20,229 nucleotides of DNA from Phoronis australis (taxonomy: Eukaryota > Phoronida > Phoronidae). Positions 1 through 8,811 of the stretch are shown in pieces. Position numbers and translations under genes: made by a program. Position 1 is the stretch's first letter, and each line of letters begins with the position of its first letter. The notes beneath the pieces were generated by a model. That model was not told where the DNA came from and searched no databases. It saw only the letters and a program-made list of their open reading frames with translations. The stretch is from contig NMRA01000003.1 in the NCBI GenBank assembly GCA_002633005.1, positions 730,696 to 750,924 of the forward strand. Reading direction: 5' to 3'.

Positions 1-890
1 TGAGTTATAAGCCATACTGGGAACTACTTTCCTATGAATAGTACAAGGCTTGGGTTTTTGTTGACAAAACTATTACTTCACCAATTTTTGAAAATTGAAA
101 AAACCCACAGTCTAATTTTTACTTCTCTATTTAGATTTTGCAGTTTCCATTAGTTTTCATGTTCCTAAAAGTAAACAGAATAGTACAGCGAGGAGACTTT
201 CAAGCATTCTATTCTGATATGATACGATAACAGCAATTACATTCACTATGTGAACTAGTGAATAGAGACACCCTATTGATGACTAGTCCCTAAGTGAGAC
301 TTGAATGAGGATAGAACCAGTTTTGCTGACTACCTGACATTAGAGAAATTCAAGATTTCTCCAAATGGATCCTTACCTCGTTTAAGGGGATGTTTACAAC
401 ACGGTAACACCACCCATGTCAGAAGTGAACAAGTGTCAGATTAGGATATTGAAAGAAAGCTTGTTGACACATTTGTATACTGAACACTTACAGCACGACC
501 ACCATAGATATCTGTGGTCAGTTTCAAGAAAAGTGACTTAAGACTTTAGACTGAAATTTGGTCTTACGGGCCACACAAATACTTCTGAAAAATAATTAAA
601 GAATGGAAAATTTCTGAGAATATCCACATGGCTGATAGTTACTGACATAAATTATATGAATTATTTCTTGACTGTGATGTTCTAATTACTAGGCTAAACA
701 TTTTACAGCAATCGCAAAGTGACGGGACGTAAGATCAAATTTCTGAATTTCTGTTTATGTGATTTCCATGAAACAGACTGGTGTAGCACAGACATGGTTA
801 ATGTAAAGTTTGATAACATTTACACAGGTGATGTTATGTAATCCAAAGACAACCCAAACTTGACAAAAGTCGGCAAATCGTCCAACTTAC

Positions 891-914
891 CCCATGGTGG
901 AAGCATTTTCCTCA
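891..914 (-). other. Possible 24-nt micro-exon of PLA2G6
   Basis: A TGCTTTTAG acceptor and a GTAAGT donor frame 24 nt. In the phase required after coding exon 8, the segment reads S-E-E-N-A-S-T-M plus two bases, without a stop. Its position, between the last ankyrin exon and the expected catalytic exons, suits a linker micro-exon. Such short matches arise by chance, and I see no family similarity. Confidence 0.15.
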
Positions 915-1123
915 CTAAAAGCAAACACAGTTTCAACAAAACACATCTTCCAAGAAAATTTGAAACCTACTACTATGATATAAAGTTATGTAGGACCTTA
1001 CCGACAAGTCTGTGCCTTCCCATAAATATCTACAAATTAATGTAAACTATTTAAAAGTATATATTTCTTGAAAAAAGAAAGTCTGCTGAATTTGTTTTGA
1101 CTTTACTACCAATCTGTAATTAA

Positions 1124-1138
1124 ATTGGTCACGTGACC
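1124..1138. promoter_or_regulatory. E-box palindrome overlapping an inverted CCAAT box
   Basis: GGTCACGTGACC is a perfect palindrome containing GTCACGTGAC, the consensus bound by USF and TFEB-class bHLH factors. It directly overlaps ATTGG, an inverted CCAAT box. The combination is common in metazoan promoters, but here it sits in an intron and no transcript start is evident. This is a motif match only. Confidence 0.3.
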
Positions 1139-1618
1139 CCGTCTTTTTAGGAAAAGTTAGCAAAAAAGGGAAAGGTATAACAAAACAAAAAAAGTATCAA
1201 TAACACGGTCAAATTTCATTTGGTAGAAATCTTGGAGATGAAATCTCAAAAACGCTATCACAGTTTTCCTCCCATTTCCTTATGAATCTTTTTGATTTTT
1301 TCATCAAATCATACAGGTCCTATTTTTCTGATAACCCCTCTTTAAAATCAATTCCTAATAGTGTTTTGGAGAACAGCATATAAAACATAGTATCCGAAAG
1401 TTTCAAACAAATCCAATCAGCCATTTCTGACACACAGTGTTCCGAAGTTCGCCAAAGTTGGACATTTTCTAGGGTCCTGCATAACCTTAATAAGCACAAC
1501 CTGACAAGAAAGCAGCCAATCAAAATCAAAATGATAAAAGCTGAGAGACGTTACGTGGTCCATGCAAAGTTCCAAAGATGATGAGATGCGCATATAGTTT
1601 ATGTGATGTGTAATATAC

Positions 1619-1734
1619 CTGTTAACACCAGTGCCAGTAGCGGCCATGTGTCTAGGAGTTATTCCTGCATTGTTGGGCTTGTTGACGTCAGCACCAAACA
1701 CCACCAGAGTGCGCACCAAGTCAATGTCATCAGT
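1619..1734 (-). CDS. PLA2G6: PLA2G6 coding exon 8 (last ankyrin repeat seen)
   Basis: This 116-nt exon has a TATGTAG acceptor and a GTATAT donor. It encodes TDDIDLVRTLVVFGADVNKP, then NNAGITPRHMAATGTGVNR. It aligns with human iPLA2-beta '[20 protein letters not shown]' and 'GETPTFLASKIGR', the last ankyrin repeat before the linker to the patatin-like catalytic domain. It leaves two bases (AG), so the next exon must enter in that phase. I find no convincing continuation between here and the left edge. The catalytic domain is presumably outside the window; whether it exists cannot be judged here. Confidence 0.92.
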
Positions 1735-2610
1735 CTACATAAAAACAATCAACACATTTTCTGTCATGGAATATCCCAATAAAAGCTGTCCTTACTCACA
1801 CGAAGAAAACATAAAGCCAAGTAGGTAACATTAATACCTTCTTAATGTCAGGGCGTCAAACTACTACTCGGATTTTCCGTAGGTAAGCCCGTGGGCGTGC
1901 ATTTGGAAAATGAAAATTTTGAGGCATTTTAGTAACACCAAATAAACTCCCGAGCATTTATTTGGAAAAGGGGGCTTATAAATGAAAAGTCATAGTTTTG
2001 CTGACTTTGACATTATTTACTTAAACCATGTTTATAAATTTTAAGTTAATAAATGCATAGTTCGCCAACATCTTGTTTGTTTGTATAACTGATAAATGCT
2101 CCACAAAACTGAATTTGTGACAAAAAGTTGACACTGAGTGGGTTTAAAGAGGAAATTTTCCGAATAAACGCTTCGCTATCTGGACACTAGAAACCAGAAG
2201 TTGTAATACCAAATGAACGCCCACGAGTGTTTCATCGGGTGGGCTTATCTACAGAGCCCATTAATAAAACAAGAGCAACGCGGAGCCTTGAAATGCGCCC
2301 ACAATTGCACCGCATACGGTATCCTTCTAGGGTTGTTTATTGGTACCATAAAGTGGCCAGTAGAGGGCATACTTTGCAAAATGGAAAGGCATGGTCATTG
2401 TCTCCTCAATAGGCTAGGGGCAAAATGTGAGTAATCTTCATAATACAAGCACATCCTATACACCAGTTGCTTAAAGCACCACAGAAACATAGAATTAAAA
2501 ACAAATTTACCAACATACGAGATTAGCACAGCATTAGAATGCCAGAAACAAATTTCTACTTGGAACTTTTCCTTCACAGTCACGAAGTAACACAAAGTAT
2601 ACACCTAAAG
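1735..2610. other. Intron 7 of PLA2G6, distal part
   Basis: No coding exon was recognised. The stretch is AT-rich, with one isolated CTCF-like match (GTGGCCAGTAGAGGGCATA, about 2353-2371) of the same type as the motif in the array to its right. Confidence 0.6.
2353..2371 (+). promoter_or_regulatory. Isolated CTCF-like motif
   Basis: GTGGCCAGTAGAGGGCATA matches the CTCF core form CC-A-S-Y-AG-R-K-GGC well. It lies outside the tandem array starting near 2.6 kb but has the same orientation as the array motifs. Binding is not shown by the sequence. Confidence 0.35.
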
Positions 2611-2612
2611 AC

Positions 2613-3780
2613 CTATGAAAATACAGAGGTCAATGTAAAATACTAAAATTGCCACTAGAGGCAAATACTAAAATTGCCACTAGAGGCATACCGGTAATCA
2701 GAATCATCCTAAAGTCGTCATCGTCCGTTGTCAACATCACATAAATACACTTGCTAAATTTAGTAAAGATCCTGCAAACGGTTTGGGAGATACAGCCATG
2801 GGCGCAAAAAAACAAAACTGCCACTAGGAGGCGCCACAGTAGTCCAAATCGTCTGAAAATCATTGTCAGCTGTCTTCCTTATAGTAAGCACATACACGCC
2901 AATTTTCACAATCATCCTTTGAGCGGTTTGGTTGATAGAGGGGTGGACGCAAAAATACAGACTCGAAAACAGTAAAAATGGCCACTAGGTGGCGCAAACT
3001 ACGTCGAATCCATCTGAAAACAGTAGGATAGCGTCATCTCACTAATAGGTGCCTACATACCAAATTTCATGAAAATCCGTTCAATACTTTTGAAGATACA
3101 AAGGTAAGCGTAAAAAACTAAAATTGCCACTAGGGGGCACACCGGTAGTCGGATCCGACCAAAAGTCGTCATCTTCCGTTGTTAACATCATATAAATATA
3201 CTTACACAATTTGTAAAGATCCTGTGAACGGTTTAGGAGATACAGCCATAGGCGCAAAAAAACAAAACTGCCACTAGGAGGCGCCACAGTAGTCGAAATC
3301 GTCGGAAAATCATCGTCAACCATCCTCTACATAGTAAGCATATACATGCCAATTTTCACAATCATCCTTTGAGCGGTTTGGTTGATAGAGGGGTGGAAGC
3401 ACAAAAACAGACTCGAAAACACTAAAAATGGCCACTAGGTGGCGCAAACTATGTCGAATCCATCTGAAAACGGCAGGATAGCGTCATCTCACTTCTAGGT
3501 GCCTACATACCAAATTTCATGAAAATCCGTTCAGGACTTTTGAAGATACAAAGGTAAGCGTAAAAAACTAAAATTGCCACTAGGGGGCACACCGGTAGTC
3601 GGATCCGTCTGAAAGTTCGCACATACCGTCCCATTCATGAATGGAACATATGTGCCCAATTACATGAACGTATGTCAAAGGGTTTTGGAGATAGAGCAGC
3701 GGACGCCGGACGGACGCCGCCCGGACGGACGGACAGAGATGACGGCATAATGCGTCCACATATAAATATGTGGGCGCATA
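2613..3780 (+). repeat. 450-bp higher-order tandem repeat with CTCF-like core in each monomer
   Basis: AAATTGCCAC recurs at 2671, 3121 and 3571, giving an exact 450-bp period. Each 450-bp unit is made of three related monomers of about 144 to 161 bp, each marked by GCCACTAG (2676, 2820, 2981, 3126, 3270, 3431, 3576). The core variants keep their order between units: GGGGGCAC, then GAGGCGCC, then GTGGCGC. A 25-bp local duplication of the core sits at the left end (2651 and 2676). The monomers share further blocks such as TTTCATGAAAATCCGTT and GGAGATACAGCC. The array lies in the intron between coding exons 8 and 7 of PLA2G6. Confidence 0.9.
3700..3780 (+). repeat. Right terminus of the repeat: GGAC tract and hairpin
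   Basis: The last monomer of the array runs into a short (CGGA)n tract (about 3702-3735) and then a hairpin with 13-bp arms at 3751-3763 and 3766-3778 (TGCGTCCACATAT and ATATGTGGGCGCA, one G-T pair). This looks like the end of a mobile or dispersed element and not random intron. I cannot assign a family. Confidence 0.55.
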
Positions 3781-3985
3781 AAAATTACATTGACATCATC
3801 AGATAAAAATATCCAAGTTTTCACTTTATCTCAGATTGCAGCCACCTGCAACGTAAGATGCTAGCCAGGATCAAACCTCGCGTCTCACCACAAGACAAGA
3901 AATAATACAGTAATATTCTGTGGGTTTCATTAGCTACAGGTTCACACTTTCACAATTATAGTTGAGGAGAATTAACCAAACTCAC
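3781..3985. other. Intron sequence before coding exon 7
   Basis: AT-rich intron between the repeat terminus and the exon 7 donor. Nothing else was recognised. Confidence 0.5.
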
Positions 3986-4171
3986 CTGTAAAGCCAAGTG
4001 TAAAGGCGTGTTACCGTTGTCGTCTGACATGGAAGGGTTAGCTTCACGTGACAACAAGGCTACGGCACACCCCACTGGTCGTCGTAACTTGATAACGACA
4101 TGAAGTGGGGACTCCGAGCGTGCATTCACCTGGTTCACTGGACAGCCGTAACTAACCAACAGTTCAACAGC
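3986..4171 (-). CDS. PLA2G6: PLA2G6 coding exon 7 (ankyrin repeats)
   Basis: This 186-nt exon is in phase 0 at both ends, with a GTGTAG acceptor and a GTGAGT donor. It encodes AVELLVSYGCPVNQVNARSE, then SPLHVVIKLRRPVGCAVALL, and SREANPSMSDDNGNTPLHLA. Human iPLA2-beta reads '[20 protein letters not shown]', then '[20 protein letters not shown]' followed by TPLHLA at this point. Two full repeat cores are visible. The human ATP-binding/regulatory region lies further downstream and is not in this exon. Confidence 0.95.
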
Positions 4172-5135
4172 CTACACATATAAAGTAATATACAAAACAT
4201 GTGTTTGTAAAAATAATTCATAACACTCGGATAAAACAAAAAAAAAAATAAAAGAGCATCCCCTTTTGCCAAGATTTTGTGAGAAGCAGTGCTCTTAATA
4301 TTGTCTGAACGTGTTGACTGACTGAACTTTCAAAACTATTTCTATCTGCAGCAATTAAAAAACCCTTAACATTCCATCAAAAATGAATTCACAGCAGATA
4401 AACGGTGCACCAAGTTGCCAGATAGTGGGGGGGGGGCATTTTTTTCACAAACACAAGTCAATTGTGAAAAAAGATAGATCCTCACACAAATTCGTTTGAC
4501 GTTTTGCTGCAGTTTCGATCTTGCGCTCACAACGCACTTTAACCACAGATACTTAGTTTCTGTTCTCCATGTTCATACTTGTTTTTTTGAGATTCAATCT
4601 CTTGCATGTTTAATACCAAGTGCAGTATTGACCTATATATACAATAGCTCCTCCCCATGACCTATATTGAGCCAAGACTCTGAAAAATGATTCTGACAAT
4701 ACAAACTTTTAGTGATAATTAATTTTAAAGGTAGTGCAAATTCAACTGAAATTGACAATAAATTAATTAAATAGCAAAGTAAGCACATAGGTATCTTGTG
4801 CTGAGTAGTAATTTGTTTTAACAAACGTATGGAATGAAAACCTTGGGAATGTCAAGGGTTGTCATGTTTGCTGCTTTTTCTCGGTTCCTGCTGAACGTCA
4901 GTCAACGAGTTGTTTTGCTATGAATGTATCTTTAAAAAAAAATTCAAAATTTTACAAAAAATACATACAGACGTAAAAATAATGATGAAAAATTAGTACC
5001 AAACATATTTTCAGAATCCCTGATCTTTTTAATTTCAAAAAATGTATACTTTACCAGTTGAGATATCCCAGTTTTTACATAATTGAGTGGAAGGAATTAA
5101 ATAAGGTTTGACATAACAGTAATCATCTCGCTTAC
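4172..5135. other. Intron 6 of PLA2G6
   Basis: AT-rich intron with short homopolymer tracts, including a G-run of about ten near 4427-4436 and poly(A) tracts. No coding or RNA feature was recognised. Confidence 0.6.
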
Positions 5136-5232
5136 CTCTCTTGACTTAACCCAGTGCATTGGAGTTCCTATGAACTTGTCGTCTTGAGCAAGGGCCAACT
5201 GAGCACGGTATTTACATAGAGCTTGCGCACAA
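5136..5232 (-). CDS. PLA2G6: PLA2G6 coding exon 6 (ankyrin linker)
   Basis: A short 97-nt exon with a TTTGTAG acceptor and a GTAAGC donor. It encodes SCAQALCKYRAQLALAQDD and then GTPMHWVKSRE. This corresponds to human iPLA2-beta 'GCAEMIISMDSSQIHSKD' and 'ASPLHWAKNAE', including the family-typical HW in the ankyrin core. It leaves in phase 0. It is flanked by introns of about 2.6 kb on the 5' side and 1 kb on the 3' side. Confidence 0.92.
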
Positions 5233-5774
5233 CTACAAAAAATCATTAAGGTAGGTGGATACACAAAAAAAATAATTTTGACTGTTTTTTACATTTTCAT
5301 ATCATCCTAATCTTTAATTCTTGATGCACAGTATACTGAAGAAAAATAAAATCATTCTGAAAATCCAAAGTTGTTTTTTTAGCTATATTTGACCAAGCCT
5401 CAGTAAGTCATATGGCTTGAGCGCTCACCAGCTCAGTGATTGACAACTGGGGCAGAGCTTATATACAAGGACACTAGCTCCAATCTAACCCTGTCAACAA
5501 GCATTGCGTAACCGGGCAATCGAGAGTGATGTACCAGCTGATATTGGTGTTGTAGCAAGACCAAGAATAAAACAATTCTATTTTTGACCATGTGAAAGTT
5601 AGTAGTGAAATGGTGAACTAGCTCCTGTTCCGAGCCTGAGCCTGTTTGTCTATCTGCAAAAAAATTAAGTTGAGTACGCCAAGCCCTACCGAAGCCATCA
5701 CTGCACTCAGCTTGAGGAGTCCGTGCAGAAATTGTGCATGTATAAGAGAAGTCGGTAATATAAGGTCAGTTGTC

Positions 5775-5870
5775 TTGCGAGAGGACGCTGAGTGTCGACG
5801 TGGGTGGTGTTGCACGATTCGGTGAGAGTGCATACACGCGCTGTGAAGACAAGCCGCGCGCGCGACACAT
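5775..5870. promoter_or_regulatory. CpG-rich patch within an intron
   Basis: Dense CpG dinucleotides, including GTCGACGTG, ACACGCGC and a CGCGCGCG run, stand out from the AT-rich surroundings. They could mark an internal or antisense promoter or an unmethylated regulatory element. There is no supporting transcript evidence in the sequence. Confidence 0.25.
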
Positions 5871-6461
5871 GGACAACTACATGCCGTCAGAGTAGAGTCT
5901 TCGCAGATAAACCGTGCTTCTGTGCTGGGAACGTGCCGTGGAGAAACTAGGCTGTCAAACCCAGAGGATTTTTAACTTGCCACTGGCCGTAACCCAAAGA
6001 ATTAGAGAAATGACCCAGTGTTCAACATAACAAAAATTTTTCTAGTGCATAGATTCAAACGTAACCCTGAATTAAAACTCATGATATTATACGATTTTAG
6101 AGGAAAGCAATATAAGAAACTTTAGTAACTTGAGAATCTCACCCAAGCGGCGCTATTTGCGCAGAAAGTGATATTTTCTTATCCCAAAGTCCATTCGGTA
6201 CAGGCACGTAAAAATGTTGAACCATTACTATGAAAGTAGTTCTTTATCCTCGTCGCCAATATTGTTATGTAGGCAGTAACGCGGCGATTTGATATAACAC
6301 ATATATTGGTTGATGATAATATTGGAATACTAACAAATAGGTCTGTGTAATATAGTTAGAGAGTCTTTTACAAACTGAGTGGAGAGTTCAGATGAATCGT
6401 ATAAACAATCAACACATGGTGGTCGGCACACCAGTACAGCAGACAATAGATCAACGCTAAG

Positions 6462-6475
6462 CTCCGCCCACGTGA
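6462..6475. promoter_or_regulatory. GC box joined to a CACGTG E-box
   Basis: CTCCGCCCACGTGAC joins an Sp/KLF-type CCGCCC box with a CACGTG E-box, followed by GCCATATTTG, which is weakly YY1-like. The arrangement resembles a core promoter cluster but lies in intron 5 of PLA2G6 with no recognisable first exon on either side. Confidence 0.25.
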
Positions 6476-7880
6476 CAGCCATATTTGTTTTGGTCGTCTG
6501 TCGTGCATCACAAGTTCGAAAAAATGATTAAAATTACGCTGTAAACAAACAGGTATGTCACATTTTCTAAATATGAAGTAAATATCAGCTTTATTTCTAG
6601 TACTTCAACAAAAATTGGAACATAATGACCACGCATTCTGAACGAAATTTGATCTCAAGTGGCAATCGATGACCGCTTAACTTCAAAGCCGTTTTTCTCG
6701 GCTCGTGATTTCAGGATAGTGACACGATTCTCGGGCCTATTTTTCCACAACACGTGGGTCAATTTTAACGAAAGTTGCAAATTTGAAATCCTCTTGGACT
6801 GAAGTAAAATCGCGTGCCAGGGTTTTTTGATAAATGGACCAGATTTTTAGTTATTAGACGGAAAGTGACCAAATGACAAAAAGTGGCGTGCTTGCCCCAA
6901 CTCACACACAAAAAATGCCACAAAATCAAGATCATAATGATTTTGTACATATATTTGGTATGGATAAGTAGAATATTGCGTAAGGAAATAGTTGATGATG
7001 ATCCCTGTGCATTTTGAAAAAAAATTCGAGGTAAAATTGGATTTGTTGAAAATTAAAAAATACGATTTTTTAAAAAAACGAATTACAAAAAAACATTTTT
7101 TTTTCGATTTTTGTCACTTTCAGAGTCATGTCTAACTAGTTAAAACTCCCTTTTTACTCATTTTAGTTAGGAACCTGGAGATTTGATCAGTGTATACACC
7201 TACCTTAAAGTATCAAAAGGAACTGGTGACATTTCACAGCATGAAGTATACAAAAAAACCACAAAGACGTTTATTGAACGGTTTAAACACCAGAGACGGT
7301 TTCTCCTTTCTTTCAACATCTACTGGCTCCGCGTTAAATCCCACCAATTTCGGACAAAAATAACGACCAAAAACGGGCATTTTTTTCTTTTTTCAAAGGC
7401 TTCTAACATTGTTGTGGATGTACGTAACTTTTCAAGATATTGTCTGGCAGAAGCTACCGCACAAAATCTTGAACATGTAAAAAGCATTACTTTATTGCTA
7501 CATATCTTTCAAGAGAATATTCAAAAAATAAAATTTAACTTGTCAGCCATATTGTGTCCTGGTTACTTAATATGTGTTACACTGACATAGACCCACAACA
7601 TGTCTTTACAAAAACTGTGCTCCGTAGACGTAAGAAACTTGTGAAAACACAAGATGACGTAAGTCTTTGTAAGATATTCCCTTGCACTATAATCAAAGTA
7701 TGTGAAAACAGTTAGCTTTTCTCACAAGTGTCTAGGGTCTATAGAATGCAGATCGAAAATTGCGACTAACCTTTTGTCACAAGTTAGTATTTAATTTCCG
7801 AGATTAACACAACAGCACTCTGTTTAGACACTGATTGAATTAGAATACATAGAACACGTGTAAGTGTATGCTATTGATAC

Positions 7881-8068
7881 CTTAGATTGTTCATCTTGAG
7901 AGCACAGTGGATAGGAAAGCGTGTTGACCTTGTCATGCAGGGATCGGCACCATTCATTAGAAGAGCTTCGATGTTTCCATGTTTGTTAGAAAGAGCAGCG
8001 GTGTGAAGCGGTGATTCTCCTTCTCCATTTGGAAGGTTGATAGCTTGTTGATTCTTGCAGGCTAAAAG
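7881..8068 (-). CDS. PLA2G6: PLA2G6 coding exon 5 (ankyrin repeats)
   Basis: This 188-nt exon has a TTGTAG acceptor and a GTATCA donor. It encodes LLACKNQQAINLPNGEGE, then SPLHTAALSNKHGNIEALLM, NGADPC, and FPIHCALKMNN. The order matches human iPLA2-beta, with '[20 protein letters not shown]' and then 'YPIHSAMKFSQKG'. The unusual PIH repeat core, in place of PLH, is shared with the vertebrate protein and is a useful family marker. It enters in phase 0 and leaves two bases (AG) that join T of the next exon to give Ser. Confidence 0.94.
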
Positions 8069-8630
8069 CTACAAGAGGAATAAGTGTTTGACACTTCGTA
8101 ACACTTGGTTCAAATGAAGGACATTTTACCAAGGACTTACACTTTACTCACTGGTTGAAAAATCCTTAATAATGACAAAGAGAGCACATTATATAAACAT
8201 AGTGACACTAAGAAACATTGCAGGAATGATGAAAGACTGTGTCATTTTAAAAATGCGAATTGCCTCTTCGAAATCCCTAGATTCTAAACCTTTTCAAAAC
8301 CAATTCAACAACAAAACAATATCAGTGTCCATTTCAGACATGCCTCCTACATCCTGTCGGCATATTGTGAAGAATTAGTACTCTGCATGATTCTCCAATC
8401 TACTCAACACACATTTAAGACTTTGCGGGCAAATGGAGCCATAGTAATATTTTTCTAAAATGAATGCGTTAACGAAGTCTAAATGACAGTGTAAACGGAT
8501 AACACAAGCCTGCGAGCATCTATAATGGATGCATATCCAAAACGTAAGGAGGGAAACTTTGTAAGCAACAATGACAGCATATAAACAGCCCACCCAAAAG
8601 GATGACATTGAAAATATTTTATATGCTCAC
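8069..8630. other. Intron 4 of PLA2G6
   Basis: No feature was recognised. The open frames here are short and overlap with no similarity. Confidence 0.55.
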
Positions 8631-8811
8631 TCTGATAACAGCAGGAGTTGAGGAGTGTGCTGCCACATGGAACACAGTGGATCCTTGAGAGTCGGTTAAG
8701 GACAGATCCACGGGGGTGATCAGTAATTCCCTGATACACGCTTCCTGATTGGCTGCTATGGCAACGTGTAGTGGGGTCAGGCGTTGAGAACCGCACGGCA
8801 TATTCACTTGA
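8631..8811 (-). CDS. PLA2G6: PLA2G6 coding exon 4 (ankyrin repeats)
   Basis: This 181-nt exon has a TTTTCAG acceptor and a GTGAGC donor. It encodes a canonical ankyrin repeat core LTPLHVAIAANQEACIRELL, then a second one, DSQGSTVFHVAAHSS. Human iPLA2-beta has '[20 protein letters not shown]' and 'KGETVFHYAVQGD' at the same place. The Cys that starts the segment is split across the preceding intron. The exon ends in phase 0 after Arg. Ankyrin repeats in this family mediate oligomerisation and protein contacts. Confidence 0.94.

Larger units (their letters stand above)
1..1618. other. AT-rich non-coding stretch, probably a PLA2G6 intron
   Basis: I see no coding exon with family similarity on either strand. 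The stretch is presumably intron between the last ankyrin exon and catalytic exons beyond the left edge. It contains a perfect 12-bp palindrome GGTCACGTGACC at 1127-1138 (listed separately) and the weak micro-exon candidate. Confidence 0.6.
5233..7880. other. Intron 5 of PLA2G6 with CpG-rich patches
   Basis: A 2.6-kb intron. The only strikingly different parts are a CpG-rich patch near 5775-5870 and a GC-box/E-box cluster at 6462-6475. A 135-codon open frame at 7183-7590 on the plus strand shows no family resemblance and has AT-rich, chance-like composition, so it is not called as a gene. Confidence 0.55.

Noticed and set aside
567-585. 17-nt splice-like segment (TTTTTCAG ... GTAAGA) on the minus strand
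   Set aside because: Too short to judge, no family similarity, and frequent by chance in AT-rich introns.
1320-1529. Possible PLA2G6 catalytic exon on the minus strand
   Set aside because: The translation has no GGG or G-x-S-x-G motif and no similarity to the patatin-like domain.
2613-3780. CRISPR array
   Set aside because: The repeated unit is about 150 bp with conserved sequence throughout, not short repeats with unique spacers, and the genome is eukaryotic.
7183-7590. 135-codon open frame on the plus strand
   Set aside because: No domain, motif or family resemblance. Its AT-rich composition and its place in an intron fit chance or old repeat sequence.
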